Assembly (NCBI GenBank): GCA_024742735.1
Contig: JANSXV010000001.1
Location: 930,001-994,000, forward strand
Direction: 5' to 3'
DNA: 64,000 nucleotides
Origin: Alphaproteobacteria bacterium
GTDB taxonomy: Bacteria > Pseudomonadota > Alphaproteobacteria > Caulobacterales > Maricaulaceae
Shown one piece after another: positions 19,533-29,621 of the stretch; position 1 is the first letter of the stretch; each line of letters opens with the position of its first letter. The notes below the pieces were generated by a model that saw only the letters and a program-made list of their open reading frames with translations, searched no databases and was not told where the DNA came from. A program made the translations under genes and the position numbers.

Positions 19533-19957
19533 CGGGCGTCCTCCTGAGTGATGGCGTCAAGCCCGTCCGCGCTCTCCAGCGCGCCGAAGGCTTGCGCCGA
19601 GACCAGATCGGCATACGGATCCGCGCCAGGCGCTGCGATCCAGCCCGCCCCGGCGCCGACCATCAGGGCGAACGCCGCAGCGATGCCTGCCCAGCGCGGT
19701 ACGGGCTGGGGCGACGCGGCAGGCTCAGCGATGGGTGCGCTCGCCAGAACAGCCTCTTCCAGGGACGGGCTCACCCCCGCGCCGCCGGCACAGGCCAGCA
19801 GCTGATCCAGAGCCGCGGCATCAGCGAGGGTCGACGCCGCCTCTTCCGGATGCTCCGCGAGGAAGGCCGCCGCCGCATCACGCTCGGCCTCAGGCCAGCG
19901 GGCGAGATCGCCGCCATAGGCCTCGGTCAGCGCCTTGAACCGGGTTTCATCCATCAT
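19529..19957 (-). CDS. Putative anti-sigma factor / membrane protein cotranscribed with the ECF sigma factor
   Basis: MMDETRFKALTEAYGGDLARWPEAERDAAAAFLAEHPE... single TM; overlaps the sigma factor stop. Confidence 0.65.
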   Translation of the reverse strand: MMDETRFKALTEAYGGDLARWPEAERDAAAAFLAEHPEEAASTLADAAALDQLLACAGGAGVSPSLEEAVLASAPIAEPAASPQPVPRWAGIAAAFALMVGAGAGWIAAPGADPYADLVSAQAFGALESADGLDAITQEDAR

Positions 19958-20592
19958 GCCTGACCTCCATGGCCTTCGCTCAGACCGTCCAGCAAAGCGC
20001 CGTGCTCTTCAGCCAGCGCGGTCTTCAACGTCCGGCGCGCTCGCGCCAGAAGGCTCTCCAGCGCGTCCACGCTGACGCCCAGAATTTCGGCCGCCTCGAT
20101 ATTGGTGTGATCGCGCAGAGCGCAAAGCTCAAGTGCGGCGGCCTGGCGCGGCGGCAGCGCGTCGACCGCGGCGCGCACGCGCGCCGCGCTGTCCTTCGCC
20201 GCCAGCACCGCGTCCGCGCGCGGCGCTTCGTCGGCGCGCTCCGGCATGGCCTCATCCAGCAGGACTTCGCCGCGCTTCCTTAGCCGGTCATAGCAGGCGT
20301 TCGCCGCGATCTTCCCCGTCCAGGCCTCCAGCCGGGCCCGCTCCGGATCGTAGGTGTGGATGGAGCGCCAGACCTTCACAAAGGTCTCCTGGGCCACATC
20401 CTCGGCCTCAACAGAATCTTTCAGCAGGCGGCGCGCAATACCGTGCACGACGGGCAGGCAGCGCCGCGTCAGCGCGGCGACCGCGCCCCGCTCGCCGCGG
20501 GCGACGCCGTCAGCGAGAGCGCGGTCGCCGGCCAGCGGCCTGTCACGCGTCGGCCGAGGGGAACCGGAAATGACGCGTAGGACAGGCCGCAT
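19954..20592 (-). CDS. ECF-type RNA polymerase sigma factor
   Basis: EDVAQETFVKVWRSIHTYDPERARLEAWTGKIAANACYDRLRKR; C-terminal region 4 EAAEILGVSVDALESLLARARRTLK. Confidence 0.88.
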   Translation of the reverse strand: MRPVLRVISGSPRPTRDRPLAGDRALADGVARGERGAVAALTRRCLPVVHGIARRLLKDSVEAEDVAQETFVKVWRSIHTYDPERARLEAWTGKIAANACYDRLRKRGEVLLDEAMPERADEAPRADAVLAAKDSAARVRAAVDALPPRQAAALELCALRDHTNIEAAEILGVSVDALESLLARARRTLKTALAEEHGALLDGLSEGHGGQA

Positions 20593-20608
20593 GCCTCACA
20601 CTTCCTGA

Positions 20609-21151
20609 TCAGTCCCGCCACCACTGCATGGCTTCACGGCGGGCGCCGCGGCGCTCGCTGCGGCCTTCGATCGCCGCATCGATCTCATCAGGGCTCACTG
20701 CGTCATCTCCATTGGCGTCGAGCCGGTCGAACAGGTGCAGCTCACGGCCCAGGAACTCGGCGCGGGAGATGCGGCCGTCGCCGTCGGCGTCAATGTCCTC
20801 GCGATGCTCGCCGGCGCGCGGCGCGAATCTGCGCCGGCCCTCTGCGCCGTCCGGGCGCATCGCGGCCAGACGCTGGCGTGTGGGCGAAGCGTCAGCCTGG
20901 TCCAGATAGCCGTCGCCATTGCGGTCTCGGAAGGCGAATTCCTCGCTCTGCAGGCGTTCCACTTCGGCGCGGGTGACGGTGTTGTTCCCGTCATAATCGG
21001 CCGCGCCCAGCATCATCAGCGCCATTCCGGCGCGGCGTTGCTCGCCGTCGCCATGGGGGCCGTGGTGGCCCCGCGGCCCGTGCTGGGCGGCGGCGACGCC
21101 GGTGAAGATCAGGGCCGAAGCTGCGGCGGTGAACACGATCATCTTCTTCAT
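20609..21151 (-). CDS. Exported EF-hand protein
   Basis: Signal peptide; DYDGNNTVTRAEVE, DRNGDGYLDQAD, DADGDGRISRAEFL, DANGDDAVSPDEID calcium-binding loops. Confidence 0.85.
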   Translation of the reverse strand: MKKMIVFTAAASALIFTGVAAAQHGPRGHHGPHGDGEQRRAGMALMMLGAADYDGNNTVTRAEVERLQSEEFAFRDRNGDGYLDQADASPTRQRLAAMRPDGAEGRRRFAPRAGEHREDIDADGDGRISRAEFLGRELHLFDRLDANGDDAVSPDEIDAAIEGRSERRGARREAMQWWRD

Positions 21152-21215
21152 CAGACCAACTCCTCAAGTCAGGGTCAGGCCGCACGCTGCGGCCCGTCTC
21201 ACCCCCTGACCTCAC

Positions 21216-24122
21216 CTACGTCCCGGCGCCGCGCGATCCGTCGCGGCTTGCTGCAACATCTCCCACATGTCCCACATGGCGCTGGAACAGGCCGCGCACC
21301 ACGTCGGCGCGCGAGGCCAGGTGCTGCTCCAGCTCGCTGAGATCATTGAGATTCAGCGCCGCACACAGGCGTGCTGCGAAGGGCACGCTGGCGCGCTCGG
21401 GATCGAACCCGCCGCCATGGGCGGCGCGCATCAGCTGGGTCAGCGCGGCGTAATCTTCGCAGATCAGCGCCAGAATATCAGCGTCAGCGGCAGGAAGGTC
21501 GCCACGCTCGGCCAGGCCTTGAAGCGCATGAATCGTATTCGGGGAGACGGCTTCGCGGGCTGTCAGCTGGGCGGTCTGGGCGATGAATTCGATCTCCATC
21601 AGCCCGCCATCGCGCAGCTTCAGATCCCAGGGCGACTTCGCCGGTTTGTCGCGCAGCAGCCGCAGGCGCATGTCGCAGGCGTCGGCCCGGATCGTTTCCG
21701 TCTCGACCGGGCGTGCGATCGCTTCGGCCAGTGCGGCCTCCACCTCGCCCTGAAGGCCCTTGTCGGCGACCACCCGTCCCCGGGTGAGCGCCATCCGCTC
21801 CCATGTCCACGCCTCGCCGCTGTCGTAATACTCATGGAAGCGCGACAGGCGCACCGCGATCGGCCCCGCCGAGCCGGAGGGGCGCAACGCCATGTCCACG
21901 GGATAGAGCTCGCCTTCCTCGGTGGGCGTGGATAACGCCGTGACCAGGCGCTGGGCGAAGCGGACGAACCAGGCTTCGGCGGACAGGGGCCGGTCGCCGT
22001 CGGACTGGGGCGCATCGGCCTCATAGACCAGCATCAGATCGAGATCGGAATCCGCTGACAGCTCGCGCCCGCCCAGCTTGCCAAGACCCAGCACCGCCCA
22101 GCGCCCGGGCGCCGGACCATGGCGGCGCGCGACTTCAGCTTCAGCCGCCCTCGCCATCTGCTCGATGGCGGCGTCTGCAAGCAGGGCGAACGCCCGGCCA
22201 GCCTCGCTGGCTGTCGCGCGCGCCAGCAGCAGCTGGGCCCCGATGCGCAGACGCTCCTCCATGGCCAGGCGCCGCGCCGCGTTGAGGGCATCTTCGAAGG
22301 GCTGATCGGCGACTCCCGCGAAGCGTTCGCGCTGACGATCTTCAGCGTCCTCACGCAGCGGAGCCGCGAAGGCGGGATCGAGCATCACATCCATGAGCGC
22401 CGGCCGGCGCGCCAGAATTTCCGCCAGACGCGGAGCGAGGCCCAGAATCGCGATCAGTTCGCGGGCGAGCGCGGGCTGGTTGATCAGAAGGCTCAGCGGC
22501 TGGACCCCGCTGGGAAGGCCTTCAAAGAATGCTGCAAAACGCGCGAACGCCGCGTCCGGGTCTCCACTGGCCGCGAGCCCTTCCACCAGGCGCGGCGCGA
22601 AGCGGGAGAACAGGGCGCGCGCCCGCTCGGTCCGGGCGGCCCTCGCCTTGCCCGCCGCCCAGCCCGCCAGCCGCGCCCAGACCCGGTCCGGGTCGGAGAA
22701 CCCATAAGCCTCAAGCGTGGCGCGCGTGTCCGGCGTCGGCTCGACACCGGTCAGCACCAGGCTGCCCTGCTCGGTCGCCAGGCTCTCCCCGTCCTCGAAC
22801 TGATCGGTGAAGCGCGCGTGTACATCTGCGAGCAGCGCTGTCAGGTCAGAGTCGAACCGCGCGAGATCATTCTCGCCCGCCAGAGCGGCGAGCCGGGCGC
22901 GCACGCCGTCATCCTTCGGAACAGTCTGGGTCTGCTCGTCCTCGAGCATCTGGATGCGGTGCTCCAGATTGCGCAGCCGGCGATAGGCCGCCGACAGGGC
23001 CTCGGCGTCGTCGCGGCTGATCAGCTGCTCGCCAGCCAGAGTCTCCAGCGCCTGAAGCGTGCCGGGCGGCCTCAAGGCCGGACGGCGTCCGCCGAAGACC
23101 AGCTGGAGAACCTGGGCGTAGAACTCGATCTCCCGGATGCCGCCCCGGCCCAGCTTCAGGTCATGGCCGCCGGCGAGCACTTTCGAGCGCTTGCCGACGG
23201 CCTGGATCTGCTTGGCCAGCGCGCGGATATCGTCCACGGCGGCATAGTCCAGCGCCCGGCGCCAGATGAAAGGCTGAAGATCTTTCAGGAAGGCTTCGCC
23301 AGCCTTGCGATCGCCCGCGCAGACGCGCGCCTTGGCGTAGGCCGCGCGCTCCCAGTTCTGACCGACCGCTTCGAAATAGTGGCGGGCCATCTCCGCATTG
23401 ACCGCCAACGGTGTGGAGGACGGGTCGGGGCGAAGGCGCAGATCAATGCGGAAGACATAACCGTCCGCCGTGATCTCGTTGAGCAGGTGGACCATGCGCT
23501 TGATCAGCCGGTCCAGCGCGCGCACGGGGTCCTTGCCGGGCGGCGGCGTGGTGTGTTCCGGCTCCCAGAACACGGCCAGATCGACGTCGGAGGAATAGTT
23601 CAGGCTGCGCTGGCCGTGCTTGCCCAGGGTCAGGACGAACAGGCCGGGGATCGGGTCATCGGGATCATCGATCTCCAGCCCCGCCAGCCGGACCGCCGCC
23701 TCCAGGCTCGCCTGCACGGCGGCGTCGGCGAAGTCGGAGATGGCGAGGACCGTCTGGTCCAGGCTGAACGCTCCGGCGAGGTCGGCCAGGGCTGTGGTGA
23801 GATGCAGATCCGCCTTGGCCTTGCGCAGCGCCGCCATGATGGCGGCCTCATCGTCCAGCCGCCCAGCCTCGCGCGCCGCAGCACAGGCGTCGGCGATCAC
23901 CGCCTCCGGCGAGGTGGCGGCCAGGTGCTGCAGCGTCTCGCGCCGCCGGGCGGCGAGCCGGCCCAGATAGGGCGCCGCGGCGAAGACCGCGTCCAGGAAC
24001 GCCGCCCCCTCGCCCCAGGGCTCGTAAGCGCCAGCGCCAACGCGCTCGCGCACCCGCCTCGCCCGCGCGGAGTCGGTCAGGGGAAGCGTCGTGAGGATGC
24101 GATCTGGCAGGGCAGCGGACAT
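21216..24122 (-). CDS. glnE: Bifunctional [glutamine synthetase] adenylyltransferase/deadenylase
   Basis: GKHGQRSLNYSSDVDL and GKLGGRELSADSDLDLMLVYE duplicated nucleotidyltransferase motifs, KLGRGGIREIEFYAQ and KLRDGGLMEIEFIAQ. Confidence 0.95.
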   Translation of the reverse strand: MSAALPDRILTTLPLTDSARARRVRERVGAGAYEPWGEGAAFLDAVFAAAPYLGRLAARRRETLQHLAATSPEAVIADACAAAREAGRLDDEAAIMAALRKAKADLHLTTALADLAGAFSLDQTVLAISDFADAAVQASLEAAVRLAGLEIDDPDDPIPGLFVLTLGKHGQRSLNYSSDVDLAVFWEPEHTTPPPGKDPVRALDRLIKRMVHLLNEITADGYVFRIDLRLRPDPSSTPLAVNAEMARHYFEAVGQNWERAAYAKARVCAGDRKAGEAFLKDLQPFIWRRALDYAAVDDIRALAKQIQAVGKRSKVLAGGHDLKLGRGGIREIEFYAQVLQLVFGGRRPALRPPGTLQALETLAGEQLISRDDAEALSAAYRRLRNLEHRIQMLEDEQTQTVPKDDGVRARLAALAGENDLARFDSDLTALLADVHARFTDQFEDGESLATEQGSLVLTGVEPTPDTRATLEAYGFSDPDRVWARLAGWAAGKARAARTERARALFSRFAPRLVEGLAASGDPDAAFARFAAFFEGLPSGVQPLSLLINQPALARELIAILGLAPRLAEILARRPALMDVMLDPAFAAPLREDAEDRQRERFAGVADQPFEDALNAARRLAMEERLRIGAQLLLARATASEAGRAFALLADAAIEQMARAAEAEVARRHGPAPGRWAVLGLGKLGGRELSADSDLDLMLVYEADAPQSDGDRPLSAEAWFVRFAQRLVTALSTPTEEGELYPVDMALRPSGSAGPIAVRLSRFHEYYDSGEAWTWERMALTRGRVVADKGLQGEVEAALAEAIARPVETETIRADACDMRLRLLRDKPAKSPWDLKLRDGGLMEIEFIAQTAQLTAREAVSPNTIHALQGLAERGDLPAADADILALICEDYAALTQLMRAAHGGGFDPERASVPFAARLCAALNLNDLSELEQHLASRADVVRGLFQRHVGHVGDVAASRDGSRGAGT

Positions 24123-24163
24123 GGCGGAAGGCTAGCGGTGTGAGGAGGGACTGGCGAGCAACC

Positions 24164-25603
24164 TTACCGCCCCTTCGCAAAGCACAGAGCGATCCTGAGG
24201 CCAGGGCCGTGACCTCCTTGAGCGACGCCGGGGCCGTCATCGAGGGTCAGGCGTGCGCCGTGGACTTCGGCGATGGCCTGCACCAGCGACAGGCCGAGGC
24301 CGACGCCGGGCAAGGTGCGGCTTTTCTCAAGGCGCACGAAACGCTCCAGCACACGGCCGCGCTCATTGGCCGGTATCCCCGGGCCGGTGTCGGTGATGGA
24401 AATCTCCACCTCGCCGGCGCTGGTCTTGCGCCCGCGCAGCATGACCGCCCCGCCTTCGGGCGTGTATTTGATGGCGTTGTCGAGGAGATTGGCGACGGCC
24501 TGGGCCAGCAGCTCGCGGTCGCCCTGCACCGACAGGCCGGCGGGACAGTCGCTGTCGAACTCCAGGCCCTGATCTTCGCAGACCGGCTCATAGAGCTCGG
24601 CCACGTCGGCGAGCAGCTCGGTCAGGTCGACGGTTTCGAAGGCGCTGCGGCGCTCGCCGGCTTCCAGACGAGAGAGCGAAAGAACAGCGTTGAAGGTCTT
24701 GATGAGATCGTCTACGTCAGCGACGGCCTGCTCCAGCGCAGCTTCCCGGTCGGCGAGGTCGCCCGCTTCCACGATGGCGGACTCAAGCCGGCCGCGCATA
24801 CGCGTGAGCGGCAGGCGCAAGTCATGGGCGATCGAATCTCCGGCCGTTCGCATCCGCTGCATCAGGTGTTCGACCCGGTCGAGCATGGCGTTGAAATTGG
24901 CGGACAGCTCATCGAGTTCGTCTCCGGAGAAGGTGCGCGGCGCACGCGTCTCCAGGCGTCCGGCCATGACGGTGCGCGCGGCGGCGTTGATCGTCTCCAG
25001 CCGCCGGGCGAAGCGCCGGCTGACCACCGCCCCGGAGATGATCCCCAGCGCCAGCGAGAGGCCTGAGGCCAGAAGCACGGCGTTCAACGTCTCGCCGACG
25101 AAGCGGGCCTCCTCCTCCATGTCGATGCCGACGAAGAGCTGGTTCTGCCCGCCCAGCGGCACGATCCGCCCGCGCGCATCGCGCCCCTCTTCCGCGCCGC
25201 CGAAGCCTTCGGCCGGCGCGCGGTCATAGACGAAGCGCACACGCCCTTCTTCATCGGGCGGAGCCGATGGAAGCGCGGAGATGTTGCCGGAGATACGCCG
25301 GCTCTCGGCGTCCAGCAGGAGGTAGAGAAACTCGCCCCCGCCCACCGAGCGCTGCACGATATAGCGGTTCGCCGCCTGGGTTCCGCCGGCCTGGAAGCGC
25401 GCCTCGACGCGCGTAATCTCTTCGCTGATCGCCGCGTCGGCCCGGCGCATGGCCTGACCGACGGATGCGGCGTAGACCAGCGTCAGGATCACGAAGCTCG
25501 ACAAGGCGAAGAGCGCCGCTGACAGCAGCGTCAGGCGGAAGGCCGTCGTCTTCAGGAACGGCGGCAGTCGCCGGCGCGCCGGGGTCTGGCGGGTCTCGCT
25601 CAC
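24164..25603 (-). CDS. Sensor histidine kinase (HAMP, HisKA, HATPase)
   Basis: DSIAHDLRLPLTRMRGRLE H-box, LLDNAIKYTPEGG N-box, DTGPGIP, VGLGLSLVQAIAEVHGARL. Confidence 0.92.
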   Translation of the reverse strand: MSETRQTPARRRLPPFLKTTAFRLTLLSAALFALSSFVILTLVYAASVGQAMRRADAAISEEITRVEARFQAGGTQAANRYIVQRSVGGGEFLYLLLDAESRRISGNISALPSAPPDEEGRVRFVYDRAPAEGFGGAEEGRDARGRIVPLGGQNQLFVGIDMEEEARFVGETLNAVLLASGLSLALGIISGAVVSRRFARRLETINAAARTVMAGRLETRAPRTFSGDELDELSANFNAMLDRVEHLMQRMRTAGDSIAHDLRLPLTRMRGRLESAIVEAGDLADREAALEQAVADVDDLIKTFNAVLSLSRLEAGERRSAFETVDLTELLADVAELYEPVCEDQGLEFDSDCPAGLSVQGDRELLAQAVANLLDNAIKYTPEGGAVMLRGRKTSAGEVEISITDTGPGIPANERGRVLERFVRLEKSRTLPGVGLGLSLVQAIAEVHGARLTLDDGPGVAQGGHGPGLRIALCFAKGR

Positions 25604-25634
25604 TCAGGCGCTCCGGGTCAGCGTCGGTCAGGCG

Positions 25635-26306
25635 TTACGGCTGCAGACGATAGCCCGCTCCGCGCACGGTGTGGAGCATGTTGGTGTCGTAGGGCTTGTC
25701 GATCTTCGATCGCAGGCGGGAGATATGCACGTCGATGACATTGGTCTGGGGATCGAAGTGATAATCCCAGACCTTCTCCAGCAGCATGGTGCGCGTCACC
25801 ACCTGACCGGCGTTGCGCATGAGGAATTCCAGCAGGCGGAACTCGCGCGGCTGCAAGAGGATCGCCTCCCCGCCGCGATGGACCGTGCGCGCCAGCAGGT
25901 CCATCTCCAGATCGCCGCAGGACAGCTTCGTCTTGCCGGCGTCCGGATCGCGGCGGCGCGCCAGGGCGTCGACCCGCGCCATAAGCTCTGACGGCGCGTA
26001 CGGCTTGACCAGATAGTCATCGCCGCCGGCCTTCAGGCCCTTCACCCGGTCATCGACTTCACCGAGGGCCGAGAGGATCAGGACCGGGGTCTTGTCGCCC
26101 TCGGCGCGGACCTCCTCGATCATGGTCAGCCCGTCCTTGTTGGGCATCATGCGGTCCACGATCAGCACGTCGAAGGCGCCTTCGCGGGCCATGGCCAGGC
26201 CGTCCTCGCCGTCATGGGCGCAGTCGGCCACATGGCCCTGCTCCTTCAACATCTTGGCGATGTTGCGGGCGATTTCCTTGTCGTCCTCGACGATCAATAC
26301 GCGCAT
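25635..26306 (-). CDS. OmpR-family response regulator
   Basis: MRVLIVEDDKEIARNIAKMLKEQGH, LIVDRMMPNKDGL, KPYAPSELMARVDAL, winged-helix C-terminus VWDYHFDPQTNVIDVHISRLRSKID. Confidence 0.94.
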   Translation of the reverse strand: MRVLIVEDDKEIARNIAKMLKEQGHVADCAHDGEDGLAMAREGAFDVLIVDRMMPNKDGLTMIEEVRAEGDKTPVLILSALGEVDDRVKGLKAGGDDYLVKPYAPSELMARVDALARRRDPDAGKTKLSCGDLEMDLLARTVHRGGEAILLQPREFRLLEFLMRNAGQVVTRTMLLEKVWDYHFDPQTNVIDVHISRLRSKIDKPYDTNMLHTVRGAGYRLQP

Positions 26307-26345
26307 GTGCGCCCCCTGATGTTCAGCCTGCCCGAACCGGACCGG

Positions 26346-27806
26346 CTATTCCTCGTCCGGCAGTTCCAGCGCGGCGTAGCGGCGCTGACCGCCCTGTCCG
26401 CCGACGAAGACCAGCAAAGCCTGGCGGCCCCGCGCACGGGCGTCTTCAGCCGCGTCGCGGAAGTCCTCAGGAGTGCGCACGTCACGGCCGCCGGCCTCCA
26501 GGATCGCATCGCCCGGGCGCAGGCCCTTGGAGGCCGCCTCCGAACCCGGTTCGACACTGGCGACGACGAGGCCCCGGTCACCGAGCTCCAGACGCTCGCG
26601 GTCTTCCTCATCGGGGGCTTCCAGCACCATGCCGAACATGGACAGCTGGCCTGGCTCCAGAGCCGGTCCCGCCGGCGTCTCGTCCTGACCGGGGCGTTCG
26701 GCCAGCGTTACGCGGATGGTGCGCTCGCGCTCGTCGCGCAGGATGCGAAGGCGCACGGTTTCATTCGGCGGGATGGCGCCGATGATGCGGGTCAGCTCGC
26801 GGGCGTCTTCGACCGCGCGGCCATTGACCTCCAGCACCACATCGCCGTTCTCCAGCCCGGCGTCCTCAGCCGGCGTGCCGGCGAGCACCTGGTTGATCAG
26901 GGCGCCTTCCACGTCCGCGCCCAGGCCCATGGCGTCCTTCAGCTCGTCGGTCAGATCACCTGGAGACACGCCCAGATAGCCCCGGCGCACTTCGCCGTTA
27001 TCGATCAGCTGATCGATGATCTGCGCGGCGAGATCGGAGGGGATCGCAAAGCCGATGCCCACATTGCCGCCGGTCGGCGAGATGATGGCGGAGTTCACGC
27101 CCACCACATTACCGTTCAGGTCGAACATGGGTCCGCCGGAATTGCCCCGGTTGATGGAGGCGTCAGTCTGCAGGAAGTCGGTATAGGCCTGGGCCGGGCC
27201 GATCTGGCGGCCCATGGCGGAGATGATCCCGGTCGTCGCCGAGCCGCCGAGACCGAAGGGATTGCCCATGGCCACGACCCAGTCGCCCACGCGGATCTCC
27301 AGGTCGCGCTCCAGCTCGACAAAATCGAACTCGACATCAGCATCGACGCGAAGCAGCGCCAGATCGGTTTCCGGATCGGTTCCCACGATCTCGGCTTGAA
27401 AGTCGCGCCCGTCGCTGAGGCCCACGGTGATGTCTTCAGCGCCGTCGATCACGTGGTTGTTCGTGACCACATAGCCATCAGCCGAGATGAAGAAGCCCGA
27501 CCCTTGCGAGCGCCGTTCGCGCTGCTGGCTCCGGTCCGGCGCGCCGCCGAACCGTTCGAAGAATTCGCGCATCTGCGGCGGCAGTTCCGACAGGTCCGGT
27601 CCACTGCGCTCGCCGGGAGGCGTGCGCGCTTCGATCGACACCACCGCCGGGCTGACTTCTTCGATGAGGTCGGCGAAGCTCAAGGGGCCGCCATTGGGCG
27701 CGCCGTAGGAATAGCCTTGGCCCTCCTGGACGACGGCGGCCGAGGCCGGAGCGATGGCGGCGGCGAACAGGGCGGCGGGAAGGAGGAGATGCTGGGTCAG
27801 CTTCAT
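26346..27806 (-). CDS. degP: Do-family periplasmic serine protease (DegP/DegQ/MucD)
   Basis: SGFFISADGYVVTNNHVIDGA, TDASINRGNSGGPMFDLNGNVVGVNSAI, two PDZ-like regions; ATG at 27806. Confidence 0.93.
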   Translation of the reverse strand: MKLTQHLLLPAALFAAAIAPASAAVVQEGQGYSYGAPNGGPLSFADLIEEVSPAVVSIEARTPPGERSGPDLSELPPQMREFFERFGGAPDRSQQRERRSQGSGFFISADGYVVTNNHVIDGAEDITVGLSDGRDFQAEIVGTDPETDLALLRVDADVEFDFVELERDLEIRVGDWVVAMGNPFGLGGSATTGIISAMGRQIGPAQAYTDFLQTDASINRGNSGGPMFDLNGNVVGVNSAIISPTGGNVGIGFAIPSDLAAQIIDQLIDNGEVRRGYLGVSPGDLTDELKDAMGLGADVEGALINQVLAGTPAEDAGLENGDVVLEVNGRAVEDARELTRIIGAIPPNETVRLRILRDERERTIRVTLAERPGQDETPAGPALEPGQLSMFGMVLEAPDEEDRERLELGDRGLVVASVEPGSEAASKGLRPGDAILEAGGRDVRTPEDFRDAAEDARARGRQALLVFVGGQGGQRRYAALELPDEE

Positions 27807-27893
27807 GGAGATCCTTGCGATCCTTGTCGCGGGTTGTTGCGAGGCGCGTGCTTTTCGCGCCGTCACCCCAGTGATGAGGCATGGCAAGTCACG

Positions 27894-27930
27894 GCAATAT
27901 TACCGTAACCTTACGACGCTGTAATATTGC
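27894..27930. promoter_or_regulatory. Inverted-repeat candidate operator upstream of degP
   Basis: GCAATATTAC-N17-GTAATATTGC, 10-bp perfect arms in AT-rich sequence about 88 bp before the degP ATG. Confidence 0.45.
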
Positions 27931-27946
27931 AGTCAGGTCCGGCGGG

Positions 27947-29149
27947 CTAGCCGTAGACGGTTTCGACGCGGGAGCTGCGCTCGAGCGTGCGGTGCACCGG
28001 GCACTTGGCCGCGATCTCCACGATCTTGTCGCGCATGGCCTCGTCGTCCACGCCTTCGACGGTGACGACGCGGTGGAAGACATCCTGCCGGGCCTCGGCC
28101 GGCCCGTCGCTGTCGCGTTCATGGGTCACCTCCGTCGTGATCGTCCCGAACCCGTACTCCTTGTGATTGGAATACATGCGCAGCGTCATGGTCGTGCACG
28201 CCGCCAGGGCCGAACACAGGAGCTGATAGGGGTGAGGTCCGCCGTCAAGGCCGCCCACCTTCTCCGGCTCATCGGCGATGAAGGCGTGTTCGCCCGCCCG
28301 GATCCAGCTGTGGAAGCCGCCGAGTCCGGTCTCGGACGCGACCGCGCAGCGCTCGCCTTTCGCCTTTGGCGGCTCGGGCAGCTGGCGGGTGTGGGCGTAG
28401 CGCGCCGCCCAGGCGCCGATGACGTCGGCGGCGTGAAAGGCGTCCGCCTCTTTCGTCAGCAGATGGTCGGCATGATCCAGGCTCAGAAAGCTCTTAGGAT
28501 GCATGGCGCCGACGAACAGGCGCGTGGCGTTGCTGATGGCGACTGTTTCATCGAGAGGCGAGTGTGCGACCAGGAGGGCCGCCTTCATGGAGCCGACGAT
28601 CTCGTCCAGCGCCTTGCCCTCGATATCCTCCAGGAGCTGCTTGCGGATGCGGAACGGCCGGCCGGCGAGATGGACCTCCGCCTCGCCCGCTTCCTCGATC
28701 TCCTCGATCCGATCGATGAATTGCTCGCGAACGTGATCGGCGTCGGCCGGCGCACACAGCGTGGCGACGGCCTTCACCGATTGGATCTGCGGCGCCGCGG
28801 CGATCACCGCCGCCCCGCCCAGCGAATGGCCGACCAGAAGGCTCGGAGCCTCATGCTCTTCGGCGAGCCACTCGGCCGCCTTGACCAGATCCTGGACGTT
28901 GGAGGTGAAGTTGGTGTTGGCGAAATCGCCCTCCGAGGCGCCGAGCCCCGTGAAGTCAAAGCGCAGCACCGCAAAACCGTGCTCGGTCAGGCGCCGGGAG
29001 ATGCGCTGGGCGGCGTGAATGTCCTTGGAGCAGGAAAAACAGTGCGCAAACAGCGCATAGCCGAGCGCCGGGCCGGCGGGGCGTTCCAGCCGGGCGGCGA
29101 GGGTTTCACCCAGCGATCCCTTGAATTCGACTTTTTCCGACCGCGCCAT
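27947..29149 (-). CDS. Fused alpha/beta-hydrolase + OsmC-domain protein
   Basis: N-terminal hydrolase (HCFSCSKD, GHSLGGAAV); C-terminal OsmC domain (PYQLLCSALAACTTMTLRMYSNHKE). Confidence 0.9.
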   Translation of the reverse strand: MARSEKVEFKGSLGETLAARLERPAGPALGYALFAHCFSCSKDIHAAQRISRRLTEHGFAVLRFDFTGLGASEGDFANTNFTSNVQDLVKAAEWLAEEHEAPSLLVGHSLGGAAVIAAAPQIQSVKAVATLCAPADADHVREQFIDRIEEIEEAGEAEVHLAGRPFRIRKQLLEDIEGKALDEIVGSMKAALLVAHSPLDETVAISNATRLFVGAMHPKSFLSLDHADHLLTKEADAFHAADVIGAWAARYAHTRQLPEPPKAKGERCAVASETGLGGFHSWIRAGEHAFIADEPEKVGGLDGGPHPYQLLCSALAACTTMTLRMYSNHKEYGFGTITTEVTHERDSDGPAEARQDVFHRVVTVEGVDDEAMRDKIVEIAAKCPVHRTLERSSRVETVYG

Positions 29150-29237
29150 GACGCCCTCCTGCTTGTGACAGCCGGGAGGTTAGGCGGACACGTCCTCCAC
29201 GCAAGCGGCGCGGCGTCACAGGGCGATCACGCTTTGA

Positions 29238-29621
29238 TCAGCCGGCCCGTGACCGCTTGTTTCGCATGGACGCCGCCAGCAGCGCGCCGCCGAACCCCAG
29301 CAGCAGCAGCGGCGTCAACCAGAGGATCGCCGTGCGGCCGCTGAAGCCGGGGTCAAGGAGGACTTCGTGGCCGAAACGGTCGACCAGGGCCTGCTGAACC
29401 TCCGCGTCGGTTTCACCTGAGGCGACGCGCTCGCGCACGAAGCGGCGCATGTCCAGCGCCATGGGTGCGTTGGAATCCATGATGGATTCCCCGGCGCAGA
29501 CCATGCAGCGCGTTTCGCGCATCAGGGCCTGGGCGCGGGCTTCTTCCTCCGGCGGCAGGGTTAGGGCGTCAGCGGCCTGCACCTGAAGGGCGGCGGCGAG
29601 GATCAGCGCGGCGAGCATCAT
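29238..29621 (-). CDS. ccmH: Cytochrome c-type biogenesis protein CcmH
   Basis: ALMRETRCMVCAGESIMDSNAPMALDMRRFVRERVASGETDAEVQQALVDRFGHEVLLDP; CxxC motif. Confidence 0.92.
   Translation of the reverse strand: MMLAALILAAALQVQAADALTLPPEEEARAQALMRETRCMVCAGESIMDSNAPMALDMRRFVRERVASGETDAEVQQALVDRFGHEVLLDPGFSGRTAILWLTPLLLLGFGGALLAASMRNKRSRAG

Noticed and set aside
22119-24143. 674-aa plus-strand ORF opposite glnE
   Set aside because: Antisense shadow ORF of a high-GC gene; no motif, R/Q/G-rich shadow composition, and glnE is unambiguous on the other strand.
26214-27908. 564-aa plus-strand ORF opposite degP
   Set aside because: Antisense of degP; no family resemblance.
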